This document shows, piece by piece, positions 8,079 through 17,105 of a stretch of DNA of 64,000 bases. The translations under genes and the position numbers were made by a program. This stretch comes from Pseudomonas inefficax (lineage in GTDB: Bacteria > Pseudomonadota > Gammaproteobacteria > Pseudomonadales > Pseudomonadaceae). The DNA lies in NCBI RefSeq assembly GCF_900277125.1, contig NZ_OPYN01000103.1:34826-98825 (forward strand), given 5' to 3'. The notes under the pieces are model-generated. The model made no database searches. It was given only the letters and a program-made list of their open reading frames with translations, and was not told the DNA's origin. How positions within the stretch are numbered: position 1 is the first letter of the stretch; each line of letters starts with the position of its first letter.

Positions 8079-10250
8079 TCAGCGCCCGACTTCCTGCTTG
8101 AAGCGCAAACGCCAGCCATGCAGCAACGGTTCGGTGTAGCCACTGGGCTGCTGACGCCCCTTGAACACCAGCTCCCGCGCCGCGCGGAAGGCATGCGATG
8201 CCTCGAAACCGGCGGCCATCGGCCGGTACGCCGGGTCCCCGGCATTCTGCTGGTCGACCACGCGGGCCATGCGCTGCAAGGTCGCCTCGACCTGGTCGGC
8301 ATCGACCACCCCGTGGTGCAGCCAGTTGGCAATGTGCTGCGCCGAAATCCGCAGGGTCGCGCGGTCTTCCATCAGGCCCACGTCATGGATATCCAGCACC
8401 TTGGAACAGCCGACCCCTTGCTCGACCCAGCGCACCACGTAACCGAGGATACCCTGGCAGTTGTTGTCCAGTTCGGCCTGGATGTCGGCTGCGCTCCAGG
8501 GCCGCTCAGGGCTGACCGGGACACTGAGCAGGTCATGCAGCAACTCGGCGCGCTGGGCATTCAGGTCAACCTGTTCCAGCGTTTGCTGTACGGCCGCCAC
8601 ATCCACCTGGTGGTAGTGCAGCGCATGCAGTGTCGCGGCGGTGGGCGAGGGTACCCAGGCCGTGTTGGCACCGGCTCTGGGCTGGGCGATTTTCTGTTCG
8701 AGCATGGCCGCCATCAGGTCGGGCATGGCCCACATGCCCTTGCCGATCTGCGCCTTGCCGCGCAGGCCACAGGCCAGGCCCACCAACACGTTGCTGCGCT
8801 CGTAGGCCTGGATCCATGCGCTGCCTTTCATGTCGCCCTTGCGCAGCATGGCGCCGGCTTGCATGGCCGTGTGCATCTCGTCGCCGGTGCGATCGAGGAA
8901 GCCGGTGTTGATGAACACCACCCGTGAAGCGGCGCTGGCGATGCAGGCCTTGAGGTTGACGCTGGTACGCCGTTCCTCGTCCATGATGCCCATCTTCAGC
9001 GTGTGTGCGGGCAGGCCCAACAAGGCTTCGACGCGGCCGAACAGCTGGTCGGCAAAGGCCACCTCGGCCGGCCCGTGCATCTTCGGCTTGACGATGTACA
9101 GGCTGCCCTCGCGGGAATTGCCACGGCGCTTGAGGTCATGCAGGCCGATCAGGCTGGTGACCACGGCATCGAGGATGCCTTCCGGGATTTCCCGGCCATC
9201 GCGGTCGTGGATGGCCGGGTTGGTCATCAGGTGGCCGACGTTGCGGATGAACAGCAGCGAGCGGCCTGGCAGGGTCAGTGGTTGGCCGTCTGCGCCGTGG
9301 TAGTGGCGGTCTTCGGCCAGGGTGCGTTCGAAGGTTTTGCCGCCCTTGTTGACCTGTTCGCTGAGGTTGCCCTTCATCAGGCCGAGCCAGTTGCGGTAGA
9401 CGTTGACCTTGTCGTCGGCATCCACGGCGGCTACCGAGTCTTCGCAGTCGATGATGGTGGTGAGCGCAGCCTCCAGCAGGATGTCCTTGACCCCGGCCGG
9501 GTCCTGCTGGCCGATGGCGTTGGCCGGGTCGACCTGGATTTCGAAATGCAGCTGGTGATGCTGCAACAGGATCGCTGTTGGCGTGTTCGGCTCACCCTGG
9601 TAACCACGCAGTTGCGCGGGCTGCCTGAGGCCTGCCTGGCGGCCATCGGCCAGGGTTACCTGCAGCGTGCCCCGGTTGATCGCGTAGGCCTTGGCATCGT
9701 TGTGTGACGCACCGTCGAGAGGGGCTGCGGTGTCGAGAAACTGCCGGCCATAGGCGATCACCTTGGCGCCGCGTCGCGGGTTGTAGCCCTGGCCAAGTTC
9801 GGCGCCATCGGTCTCGGCGATGGCATCGGTGCCGTACAGGGCGTCGTACAGCGAGCCCCAGCGGGCGTTGGCGGCGTTGAGGGCGTAACGGGCGTTGCTC
9901 AGTGGCACCACCAGTTGCGGGCCGGCCTGTACGGCGATCTCGCGGTCGACGTTGCGGGTGTTGACCTGCACGCTGGCCGGGGGCTCCACCAGGTAGCCGA
10001 TGTCTTGCAGGAACTGCTGGTACGCGGCCATGTCACGGATCGGGCCGGGGTGCTGGCGGTGCCAGTTGTCCAGTTCTGTCTGCAGGCGCTCGCGTTCGGC
10101 GAGCAGGGCGCGGTTTTGCGGGGCAAGGTCATGGACCAGGGTGCTGAAGCCTTGCCAGAAGGTACGGGCTTCGATGCCGGTGCCGGGGAGGACTTCGTCT
10201 TCGATGAAGCGCTGCAGGGTGGGGGCGATCTGGAGTGGATGGTTTGGCAT
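8079..10250 (-). CDS. glcB: Malate synthase G
   Basis: 723 aa, exactly the usual malate synthase G length. It condenses glyoxylate with acetyl-CoA to (S)-malate in the cytoplasm. The text is typical throughout: N-terminal helical clasp, TIM-barrel segments such as [18 protein letters not shown] and [18 protein letters not shown], and [18 protein letters not shown], which carries the glyoxylate/Mg-site acidic residues. It lies downstream of glcG in the same orientation but is separated by about 150 bp containing a REP pair. It therefore completes glycolate use (glycolate -> glyoxylate -> malate), possibly with its own promoter or attenuated readthrough. Confidence 0.96.
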   Translation of the reverse strand: MPNHPLQIAPTLQRFIEDEVLPGTGIEARTFWQGFSTLVHDLAPQNRALLAERERLQTELDNWHRQHPGPIRDMAAYQQFLQDIGYLVEPPASVQVNTRNVDREIAVQAGPQLVVPLSNARYALNAANARWGSLYDALYGTDAIAETDGAELGQGYNPRRGAKVIAYGRQFLDTAAPLDGASHNDAKAYAINRGTLQVTLADGRQAGLRQPAQLRGYQGEPNTPTAILLQHHQLHFEIQVDPANAIGQQDPAGVKDILLEAALTTIIDCEDSVAAVDADDKVNVYRNWLGLMKGNLSEQVNKGGKTFERTLAEDRHYHGADGQPLTLPGRSLLFIRNVGHLMTNPAIHDRDGREIPEGILDAVVTSLIGLHDLKRRGNSREGSLYIVKPKMHGPAEVAFADQLFGRVEALLGLPAHTLKMGIMDEERRTSVNLKACIASAASRVVFINTGFLDRTGDEMHTAMQAGAMLRKGDMKGSAWIQAYERSNVLVGLACGLRGKAQIGKGMWAMPDLMAAMLEQKIAQPRAGANTAWVPSPTAATLHALHYHQVDVAAVQQTLEQVDLNAQRAELLHDLLSVPVSPERPWSAADIQAELDNNCQGILGYVVRWVEQGVGCSKVLDIHDVGLMEDRATLRISAQHIANWLHHGVVDADQVEATLQRMARVVDQQNAGDPAYRPMAAGFEASHAFRAARELVFKGRQQPSGYTEPLLHGWRLRFKQEVGR

Positions 10251-10296
10251 TGTCTGTTCGCTCGATGGTCAGTCTTCTGGATAACTTTTGCTTTTG

Positions 10297-10394
10297 CCGG
10301 CCTCTTCGCGGGTGAACCCGCTCCCACAGGGCTTTCACAAGGCCTGAGACCTGTGCAGCACCTGTGGGAGCGGGTTTACCCGCGAATAGGCCGG
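10297..10394. repeat. REP pair (inverted) between glcG and glcB
   Basis: Canonical REP at 10297-10330 and an inverted copy at 10361-10394. The spacer GGCCTGAGACCTGTGCAG is related to those near 6.6 and 8.0 kb. Its position inside the glc transcription unit could lower glcB expression relative to glcDEFG or protect upstream mRNA. Confidence 0.9.
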
Positions 10395-10402
10395 TACAGG
10401 AT

Positions 10403-10801
10403 TCAGAGGGCAGCCGCCCCGGCCTTGGCCACCTGGGCATCCTGTTCGGCCTTGACCCCGGACACGCCGATCGCCCCCACCACCTGCCCATCCACCCGCA
10501 GCGGCACGCCGCCTTCCAGGCTTGTCAGCAGCGGCGCGGTGACGAAAGCGGTACGGCCACCATTGACCATTTCCTCGTAATCCCGCGTCTCCTTGCGCCC
10601 CAGTGCGGCGGTGCGGGCCTTTTCCATCGCGATGTAGGCACTGGCCGGTGCGCAGCCGTCCAGGCGCTCCAGGGCCAGCGGGTGGCCGCCGTCGTCGACC
10701 ACGGCAATGGTCACGTTCCATTGTTGCGCCTGGGCTTCCTGGCGGGCTGCGGTCAGCACGCGGGCGACTTCGGCCTGGCCGATAACGGGCTTGCTATGCA
10801 T
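10403..10801 (-). CDS. glcG: GlcG/HbpS-family heme-binding-like protein
   Basis: 132 aa of the GlcG/HbpS fold (LTAARQEAQAQQWNVTIAVV, DGGHPLALERLDGCAPAS, GGVPLRVDGQVVGAIGVSG). E. coli GlcG is encoded in the glycolate operon but its role is unclear; related HbpS proteins bind heme. The 5' end overlaps glcF by 8 bp on the same strand, so it belongs to the glcDEFG operon. No signal peptide is visible, so it is probably cytoplasmic. Confidence 0.92.
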   Translation of the reverse strand: MHSKPVIGQAEVARVLTAARQEAQAQQWNVTIAVVDDGGHPLALERLDGCAPASAYIAMEKARTAALGRKETRDYEEMVNGGRTAFVTAPLLTSLEGGVPLRVDGQVVGAIGVSGVKAEQDAQVAKAGAAAL

Positions 10802-12029
10802 GGTGGTTCTCCGGGTTCAAGGCTGCTTCGACGATTTCGATCCAGTGCCGCACCGGTGTGCGCCCGGCCCCGTCGAGGTGGGCCTGGCAGCCGATGTTGG
10901 CGGTGGCGATAACTTGCGGGTTGCCGCTTTCCAGGGCGTTGAGGCGGTTGTCGCGCAGTTGTAGCGACAGCTCAGGCTGGGTCAGTGAATAGGTGCCGGC
11001 CGAGCCGCAGCACAGGTGGCCATCCGGTACCGGAGTCAAGGTAAAGCCCAGGCGTGTCAACAACGCCTCTACCGCACCCCCCAGCTTCAGCGCGTGCTGC
11101 AGGGTGCATGGGCAATGGAAGGCCAGGCGCTGTTCGGCGCACAGGCCCAGTTGCTCGACCGGCTCGTCGCGCAGCACCTCCACCAGGTCGCGGGACAGGG
11201 CGCTGACCCGTGCGGCCTTGGCGGCGTAGCGCGGGTCCTTTTCCAGCAGGTGGCCGTAGTCACGCACGAACGCGCCGCAGCCGCTGGCGGTTTGCACGAT
11301 GGCCTCGGCGCCGGCTTCGATGGCTGGCCACCAGGCATCGATGTTGCGCCGCGCTCGTAGCAGGCCTTGCTCCTGGGCATTGAGGTGATAGTCCACCGCG
11401 CCACAGCAGCCGGCCTGCTGGATCGGCACCACGCTGATGCCCAGGCGGTCCAGCAGGCGTGCGGCGGCGGCATTGGTGTTGGGCGACAGGGCCGGTTGCA
11501 CGCAGCCTTCCAGCATCAGCACCCGACGCGCATGGCGCGGTGCGGGGCGTTGGCCGGGGGCGGTGACCCGCGCCGGCAGCTTGCGCTTGAGCGTGGCCGG
11601 CAACAGCGGGCGCAGGGGCTGGCCGCTTCGGGTCAGGGCCTTGAACAGCGCGGGGCGTGGCACCACTGCTCGCAGGCCCTGGCGCAGCAGGCGCTGGCCG
11701 AGCGGCCGTGGCACCTGCTGTTCGACAAAGCCGCGGCCGATGTCCAGCAGGTCATGGTACTTCACCCCGGAAGGGCAGGTGGTTTCACAGTTGCGGCAGG
11801 TCAGGCAGCGATCCAGGTGCAACTGGGTGCTGGCGGTGATCGGCGCGCCTTCGAGCATCTGCTTGATCAGGTAGATGCGTCCACGTGGGCCGTCCAGTTC
11901 ATCACCCAGCAGCTGGTAGGTGGGGCAGGTGGCGGTGCAGAAACCACAGTGCACGCAGGAGCGCAGGATGCTTTCGGCCTCGTCGGCGCGGGCCAGTTGC
12001 CGGGCGGCTTCGCTCAGGTTTGTTTGCAT
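10794..12029 (-). CDS. glcF: Glycolate oxidase iron-sulfur subunit
   Basis: 411 aa. Two ferredoxin-type 4Fe-4S clusters are visible near the N-terminus: CVHCGFCTATCP and CLTCRNCETTCP. They are followed by two cysteine-rich CCG domains (QAGCCGAVDYHL and DGHLCCGSAGTYS). GlcF passes electrons from the flavin subunits GlcD/GlcE to the respiratory chain at the inner membrane face. It starts about 10 bp after glcE ends and overlaps glcG. Length equals that of the E. coli protein to within a few residues. Confidence 0.96.
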   Translation of the reverse strand: MQTNLSEAARQLARADEAESILRSCVHCGFCTATCPTYQLLGDELDGPRGRIYLIKQMLEGAPITASTQLHLDRCLTCRNCETTCPSGVKYHDLLDIGRGFVEQQVPRPLGQRLLRQGLRAVVPRPALFKALTRSGQPLRPLLPATLKRKLPARVTAPGQRPAPRHARRVLMLEGCVQPALSPNTNAAAARLLDRLGISVVPIQQAGCCGAVDYHLNAQEQGLLRARRNIDAWWPAIEAGAEAIVQTASGCGAFVRDYGHLLEKDPRYAAKAARVSALSRDLVEVLRDEPVEQLGLCAEQRLAFHCPCTLQHALKLGGAVEALLTRLGFTLTPVPDGHLCCGSAGTYSLTQPELSLQLRDNRLNALESGNPQVIATANIGCQAHLDGAGRTPVRHWIEIVEAALNPENHHA

Positions 12030-12038
12030 GGTTCGGCC

Positions 12039-13091
12039 TCACAGGTCCGGGTACAGACGGCCAGGGTTGAATACCCCCTGGGGGTCGAGTTGCTGCTTGA
12101 GCGCACGGTGGTAGCGCATCAGTGGGGCGCAAAGCGGTGGGCTGCTGGCAGCGCCAGGGGCATGGCAGGTAGCGTGGCCACCGACCCTGGCGACCCGCTC
12201 GCGAATGTCCTGCGCCGGTGCCGTGGACTTCAGCCAGCGCTGGGCGCCACCCCAGTCGATCAGTTGCTGGCCGGGCAGGTCCAGCTCGCCGGTGGCGTTG
12301 GGCACGGACAAGCGCCACAGCGGCGCGGGGCCGGCAAAGAACGCCAGGCGCTGCTCGCGCAGGTCGCTCCAGAAGCGGCTGTCCAGCGCTTCGCCGCCAA
12401 GGCGCTGGCGTGCCGACTGCACCGAGCCTTCGCCGCCTTCCAGGCGCAGGTACAGCGCCTCGCCGTCATGGCAGGCCGCGCTGATCGGCAGCGGCTGCTG
12501 GCCCCATTCGGCCAGCTCCGCCAACGCCTGGTGGCGGCCCATCGGCAGGCGCAGGCTGAGGCACTGGCGCGGGCGTGGCAGCACTTTCAGCGATACCTCG
12601 GTCAGCAACCCGAGGCAGCCGAAGCTGCCGGCCATCAGCCGCGACACATCGTAGCCAGCAACGTTCTTCATCACTTCGCCACCAAAGCGCAACAGTTTGC
12701 CGTGGCCGGTGATCACTCGCGTGCCCAGCACATAGTCGCGCACCGACCCGGCCCACGGCCGCCTTGGGCCCGACAGCCCGGCCGCGACCATGCCACCCAG
12801 CGTAGCGTCGGGGCCCAGGTGCGGTGGTTCGCAGGGCAGCATCTGGCCAGCTTCCTGCAGCGCCGCCTCGATCTCGCGCAGCGGCGTGCCGGCGCGGGCA
12901 GTCAGCACCAGCTCGGTCGGGTCGTAGCTGACGATGCCGCGGTGGCTGCGGGTGTCGAGCACCTCGCCGGCCACCGGGCAGCCGAGCATGGCCTTGCTGT
13001 TACCGCCCTGGATACGCAGTGGCGTGGCCTGGTTCAGCGCCTGGTTTACCTGCTCCAGCAGGGCCTGGCTGATGTCGCGGTCCATGCTCAT
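12039..13091 (-). CDS. glcE: Glycolate oxidase FAD-binding subunit GlcE
   Basis: 350 aa, the same length as E. coli GlcE as I recall it. FAD-binding PCMH-type N-domain (PLRIQGGNSKAMLGCPVAGE, DATLGGMVAAGLSGPRRPW) and a short C-terminal cap. It forms the glycolate dehydrogenase complex with GlcD and GlcF. The ATG at 13091 shares one base with the glcD stop (TGATG), so translation is coupled. The open frame extends far upstream inside glcD, but that part is antisense-like noise. Confidence 0.95.
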   Translation of the reverse strand: MSMDRDISQALLEQVNQALNQATPLRIQGGNSKAMLGCPVAGEVLDTRSHRGIVSYDPTELVLTARAGTPLREIEAALQEAGQMLPCEPPHLGPDATLGGMVAAGLSGPRRPWAGSVRDYVLGTRVITGHGKLLRFGGEVMKNVAGYDVSRLMAGSFGCLGLLTEVSLKVLPRPRQCLSLRLPMGRHQALAELAEWGQQPLPISAACHDGEALYLRLEGGEGSVQSARQRLGGEALDSRFWSDLREQRLAFFAGPAPLWRLSVPNATGELDLPGQQLIDWGGAQRWLKSTAPAQDIRERVARVGGHATCHAPGAASSPPLCAPLMRYHRALKQQLDPQGVFNPGRLYPDL

Positions 13092-14590
13092 CAGAAGCGC
13101 TCCAGTTCGGGGAAGGGCAATTGCCCATGGTGCACGTGCATGGCGCCAAACTCGGCGCAGCGGTGCAGGGTAGGGATGTTCTTGCCGGGGTTGAGCAGGC
13201 CCTGTGGGTCGAAGGCAGCCTTCACCGCATGGAACAGGGTGATTTCGTCGCTGTTGAACTGTGCGCACATCTGGTTGATCTTCTCGCGCCCCACGCCGTG
13301 CTCGCCGGTGATGCTGCCGCCCACGGCCACGCACAGTTCGAGGATCTTGCCGCCGATGGCTTCGGCACGTTCCAGCTCGCCTGGCAGGTTGGCATCGAAC
13401 AGGATCAGCGGGTGCATGTTGCCGTCGCCGGCATGGAACACGTTGGCCACGCGCAGGCCGTATTCGTCGGACAGTTCGCTGATGCCCTTGAGCACCCGCG
13501 GCAGTTCGCGGCGCGGGATGGTGCCGTCCATGCAGTAGTAGTCTGGCGATATGCGCCCAACCGCCGGGAAGGCGTTCTTGCGCCCGGCCCAGAAGCGCAC
13601 GCGCTCGGCCTCGTCGCAGGCCAGCCGCACATCACGCGCGCCGGCCTGGCCCAGCACGGCGGCGACCCGTTCGCAGTCGTCGTGCACATCGGCCTCGACG
13701 CCATCCAGCTCGCACAGCAGGATGGCCGCCGCGTCCACCGGGTAGCCGGCATGGATGAAGTCCTCGGCGGCGCGGATCGCCAGGTTGTCCATCATCTCCA
13801 GGCCGCCGGGGATGATCCCGGCAGCGATGATTTCGGCCACTGCCCGGCCGGCGTCCTCGACGCTGTCGAAGCTGGCCAGCAGCACCCGCGCCACCTGGGG
13901 CTTGGGCAGCAGCTTGACGGTGACTTCGGTGACGATGCCGAGCATGCCTTCGGAGCCGGTGAACAGTGCCAGCAGGTCGAAACCAGGGCTGTCCAGTGCA
14001 TCGCTGCCGAGGGTCAGGCGCTCGCCCTCGACCGTGAGGATTTCCACCTTGAGCAGGTTGTGCACGGTCAGGCCGTACTTGAGGCAGTGCACGCCACCGG
14101 CGTTCTCGGCGACATTGCCGCCGATGGAGCAGGCAATCTGCGAGGACGGGTCCGGCGCGTAGTACAGGCCGTGGGGCGCGGCCGCCTGGGAGATGGCCAG
14201 GTTGCGCACGCCGGGCTGCACACGGGCGAAGCGGCCCTGCGGGTTTACTTCGAGAATGCGGTTGAAGCGTGCCATCACCAGCAGGATGCCCTTGGCCAGT
14301 GGCAGGGCGCCGCCCGACAGGCCGGTACCGGCGCCGCGTGCCACCACCGGCACGCCACGCTGGTGGCAGAGCCTGAGCAGCGTTTGCACCTGCTCCAGGC
14401 GCTCGGGCAGCACCACCAGCAGCGGCACCGTGCGGTAGGCCGAGAGGCCGTCGCACTCATAGGGCTTGAGGTCTTCTTCGCGGTGCAGGATCTCGAGGTC
14501 CGGCAGGTCAGCGCGCAGCGCTTGCAGCAGCGCCCCCCGGTCCACATCGGGCAGCGCGCCATCGACGCGTTCGTCGTACAGGATATTCAT
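13091..14590 (-). CDS. glcD: Glycolate oxidase catalytic FAD subunit GlcD
   Basis: 499 aa with the start at 14590 (MNILYDERVDGALPDVDR). This matches the E. coli GlcD start and length; a TTG five codons upstream would add non-family residues. PCMH FAD-binding domain (VPVVARGAGTGLSGGALPL, CSIGGNVAENAGG) and the FAD-oxidase C-domain ending FGAMHVHHGQLPFPELERF. It oxidises glycolate (and often D-lactate) to glyoxylate with GlcE/GlcF. First gene of the operon, divergent from glcC across 195 bp containing two identical palindromes. Confidence 0.97.
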   Translation of the reverse strand: MNILYDERVDGALPDVDRGALLQALRADLPDLEILHREEDLKPYECDGLSAYRTVPLLVVLPERLEQVQTLLRLCHQRGVPVVARGAGTGLSGGALPLAKGILLVMARFNRILEVNPQGRFARVQPGVRNLAISQAAAPHGLYYAPDPSSQIACSIGGNVAENAGGVHCLKYGLTVHNLLKVEILTVEGERLTLGSDALDSPGFDLLALFTGSEGMLGIVTEVTVKLLPKPQVARVLLASFDSVEDAGRAVAEIIAAGIIPGGLEMMDNLAIRAAEDFIHAGYPVDAAAILLCELDGVEADVHDDCERVAAVLGQAGARDVRLACDEAERVRFWAGRKNAFPAVGRISPDYYCMDGTIPRRELPRVLKGISELSDEYGLRVANVFHAGDGNMHPLILFDANLPGELERAEAIGGKILELCVAVGGSITGEHGVGREKINQMCAQFNSDEITLFHAVKAAFDPQGLLNPGKNIPTLHRCAEFGAMHVHHGQLPFPELERF

Positions 14591-14683
14591 CGGCTCACTC
14601 GGCAACGGTATTTGTTGTTGTTGGCAAAGCGCTCACCCTTGCAGCCTGCGCGTGGCTGCGGCCTGGGTCGAGTACGGGGTTGA

Positions 14684-14771
14684 CTGGTCCTACCAGTTTT
14701 TGCGGCCGGTACTGGTCATTGACGGCTTTGCCCGGCTAGATTGGGGCAGATGGTTCAAGTGGTCCTACCAG
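14684..14771. promoter_or_regulatory. Twin GlcC operator candidates in the glcD-glcC divergent region
   Basis: The palindrome CTGGTCCTACCAG occurs at 14684-14696, and an 11-bp identical core TGGTCCTACCA recurs at 14760-14770. It has the TGGTnnnACCA form favoured by FadR-subfamily GntR regulators such as GlcC. Centres are 75 bp apart, roughly seven helical turns. The second copy lies directly before the glcC ribosome site, consistent with autoregulation. Binding by GlcC is inference. Confidence 0.7.
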
Positions 14772-14785
14772 CAGGAGGGTGCGCA

Positions 14786-15550
14786 GTGGGTACTGAAGGC
14801 AAGGCCAAGGTCGCTGATCAGGTGGCCGAACGGGTCGAGCGGCTGATCGTCGAAGGCGTGCTCAAGGTGGGCCAGGCCCTGCCGTCGGAGCGACGCCTGG
14901 TGGAAAAACTGGGCTGCTCACGCTCGGCGCTGCGTGAAGGCCTGCGCATCCTGCGCGGGCGCGGCATCATCGACACCGAGCAGGGACGAGGCTCGTTCGT
15001 GGCCGACCTGACGGGCCAAGCGGGCGCCACGCCCCTGATGCACCTGTTCAGCTCGCAGCCGCGCACGCTGTTCGACCTGCTGGAAGTGCGGGCGTTACTG
15101 GAGGCCGAATCTGCGCGTCTGGCGGCGTTGCGGGCCACTGAGGTCGACCGTTTGCTGATTCGTCGGCGCTATGAGGAAATGCTGGCTGCGCACGAAACCC
15201 CCGAAGCGATAGATGCCCGTGAACATGCCCATCGCGACCATGCCTTTCACCGTGCAATCAGCGAGGCGTCGCACAACCCGGTGCTGGTGCATACCTTGCA
15301 AACGCTCAGTGACCTGACCTTGAGCACGGTGTTCGCCTCGGTCAACAACCTGTATTGCCGGCCGGCGCAGAAGCGCCAGATCGACCGCCAGCATGCGCGG
15401 TTGTATCAGGCAGTGATGGAGCAGCTGCCCGAGCAGGCGCAGCGCGCGGCGCGCGAACATATCAACGGGATCCGCGACAGTTTGCGGGAGATAGAGCAGG
15501 AAGAGCAGCGGCTGGTAAGGGCTACCATGCGCATGGATGGCTGGGGGTGA
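14786..15550 (+). CDS. glcC: Glycolate-responsive GntR/FadR-family regulator
   Basis: 254 aa from a GTG start at 14786 placed 7 bases after AGGAGG (14773-14778); this gives the same length as E. coli GlcC. Winged HTH at residues ~10-75 (VGQALPSERRLVEKLGCSRSALREGLRILRGRGII) and an FCD ligand domain at ~90-230, ending in the family text FASVNNLYCRPAQKRQIDRQHAR. GlcC activates the glc operon with glycolate. The longer frame from 14741 would overlap the second operator palindrome and is rejected. Confidence 0.93.
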   Translation: MGTEGKAKVADQVAERVERLIVEGVLKVGQALPSERRLVEKLGCSRSALREGLRILRGRGIIDTEQGRGSFVADLTGQAGATPLMHLFSSQPRTLFDLLEVRALLEAESARLAALRATEVDRLLIRRRYEEMLAAHETPEAIDAREHAHRDHAFHRAISEASHNPVLVHTLQTLSDLTLSTVFASVNNLYCRPAQKRQIDRQHARLYQAVMEQLPEQAQRAAREHINGIRDSLREIEQEEQRLVRATMRMDGWG

Positions 15551-15562
15551 ATGTATGCCTGT

Positions 15563-15660
15563 GCCGGCCCTTTCGCGGGTAAACCCGCTCCCACAGGGGA
15601 CCGCACTGGGTTCGAAGTCGGTGCGGTTCCTGTGGGAGCGGGTTTACCCGCGAAGAGGCC
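15563..15660. repeat. REP pair (inverted)
   Basis: REP copies at 15563-15597 and inverted at 15629-15660, with GGCCCTTTCGCGGG and GCGAAGAGGCC flanks. It lies between the convergent glcC and DUF2388 genes and fills the whole gap. Confidence 0.9.
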
Positions 15661-15678
15661 AGTGCAGGGTTACCTCAC

Positions 15679-15996
15679 TCAATGATCGGCTATGCGGTCG
15701 TCCTGCGAGAGGAGGGCCCGGGCCAGCTCTTCATCATTGGCCTGCAGGCCAGGGTTGTCCTTGCGGGCTTGTTCCAGCGCCGACTCCACATAGGCGCCAC
15801 GGATTGCACCACCGCTGGCGACGTAGGCCGAAAGCTCGTCACGCGCCGGGATGATCCGTTTGTCGTCCTTGAAGGTCGAGTAGAGCGAGGCGGAAACACC
15901 GGCCGAGGTTGCGACGTCGCCTGCGTCGACGTCAGCCAGGGCAGCACCGGCAGGCAGCAGGAGCAGCAGCGCAGGGGCGAGGAGTAGGTGGCGCAT
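15679..15996 (-). CDS. DUF2388 family small exported protein
   Basis: 105 aa. Signal peptide MRHLLLAPALLLLLPAGAALA, then a mature domain with the DUF2388 (Pseudomonas-restricted) pattern: KDDKRIIPARDELSAYVASGGAIRGAYVESAL, DNPGLQANDEELARALLSQ. Function is unknown; pseudomonads often carry several paralogues. The start at 15996 follows GGAGA 7 bases upstream; the longer open frame is rejected. Probably periplasmic and monocistronic. Confidence 0.87.
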   Translation of the reverse strand: MRHLLLAPALLLLLPAGAALADVDAGDVATSAGVSASLYSTFKDDKRIIPARDELSAYVASGGAIRGAYVESALEQARKDNPGLQANDEELARALLSQDDRIADH

Positions 15997-16112
15997 GGTG
16001 TGTTCTCCAGTAGCGTGAAACGCAAGTAATTGGAACCACTCAGTGTTTAAGAAAGCGCAGGTGGGGTGGTAGTTCCCTTGTTTACGCTGGAGATTGCCGG
16101 GGCTGATTCGCA

Positions 16113-16143
16113 GCCCATCGCCGGCAAGCCAGCTCCCACAGGG
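16113..16143. repeat. Single REP-like half element
   Basis: One unpaired copy of the ATCGCCGGCAAGCCAGCTCC/CACAGG REP variant in the divergent space between the DUF2388 gene and the GST gene. No inverted partner is seen within 100 bp. Confidence 0.65.
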
Positions 16144-16223
16144 ACCATTGACCCTGGCGGGCCAGGCGTGATCTGCTCGGGCTGATGGCCCAATCATTCA
16201 ATGGACACTGAAGGTTCTCACCC

Positions 16224-16850
16224 ATGCCCGACTACAAGCTGCATTGTTTCGCCGAATCAGGTAACGCCTACAAGGCCGCCCTGATGCTTGAGCTCACCGG
16301 CCAGGACTGGCAGCCGGTGTTCGTCGACTTCTTCAATGGCCAGACACGCGAACAAACCTGGCGCGACGAAGTGAACGAGCAGGGCGAGGTGCCGGTGCTG
16401 GAACACGCCGGCAAATCCTTCACCCAGTCTGCGCTGATCCTCGATTACCTTGCGGAAAAAACCGGGCAGTTCGGCCCCCGCGACGAAGACGAAAAGCGCG
16501 AAATCTGGCGCTGGATGCTGTTCGACAACCACAAGTTCACCAGTTACTACGCGGCGCTGCGCTTTCTTTTCTGCCTGAAGAAAACCGGTGAAACGGACGT
16601 GACCCGGTTCCTGCGTGAACGTGCCGTGGCGGCCTACCGTATTGTCGACGCGCACCTGGCGAAGACGCCGTTCATGGTCGGTGGCCGGCTGACTATCGCT
16701 GACCTGTCGTTGGCCGGGTATGTGTTCATGCCTGAGGACACTGGCATTGCGTTGGCGCAGTTCACCCACATCGAGGCCTGGAAGGCGCGAATCCAGGCGT
16801 TGCCAGGGTGGAAGCACCCGTATGAGCTGATGCCCCGCGCGGCATCCTGA
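16224..16850 (+). CDS. Glutathione S-transferase family protein
   Basis: 208 aa. N-terminal thioredoxin-like domain with ESGNAYKAALMLEL and the cis-Pro motif GEVPVLEHAGKSFTQSALILDYL, which binds the gamma-glutamyl moiety. C-terminal all-alpha domain with FMVGGRLTIADLSLAGYV, the conserved N-capping box/hydrophobic staple. Cytoplasmic conjugation or disulfide-exchange enzyme of unknown substrate. It stands alone, followed by about 255 bp with no gene before the Gly/His-rich gene. Confidence 0.88.
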   Translation: MPDYKLHCFAESGNAYKAALMLELTGQDWQPVFVDFFNGQTREQTWRDEVNEQGEVPVLEHAGKSFTQSALILDYLAEKTGQFGPRDEDEKREIWRWMLFDNHKFTSYYAALRFLFCLKKTGETDVTRFLRERAVAAYRIVDAHLAKTPFMVGGRLTIADLSLAGYVFMPEDTGIALAQFTHIEAWKARIQALPGWKHPYELMPRAAS

Positions 16851-17105
16851 GCAGTCCGGCTCGCCAGGCCATGGTGCAGTGGCTTTTGGCGGGCCAGCCA
16901 TTCTGATGACCGGTCGGTGACAAGCGCAGCGGCGTGGCTACGCTCAAAAATCAGGAAACATTCTGAAATATTTGGCCGGCAAGGCCCTGAAGGATCTCGT
17001 TCACCGCTGCAGATGGATGGCCGCACTGGCTAGCAGGTCGCCCCATGGGGGGCCGCAAATCACGGGGTGCGTAGTGCAACCCGGTGTTATTCCAAGCGGA
17101 GGCTC

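Noticed and set aside
11367..13538. 723-codon plus-strand frame over glcF/glcE/glcD
   Set aside because: Covers three genuine glc genes in antisense; no homology or start signal.
14719..14742. TTGACG/TAGATT as a glcC promoter
   Set aside because: Spacing of 12 bp is too short for sigma-70.
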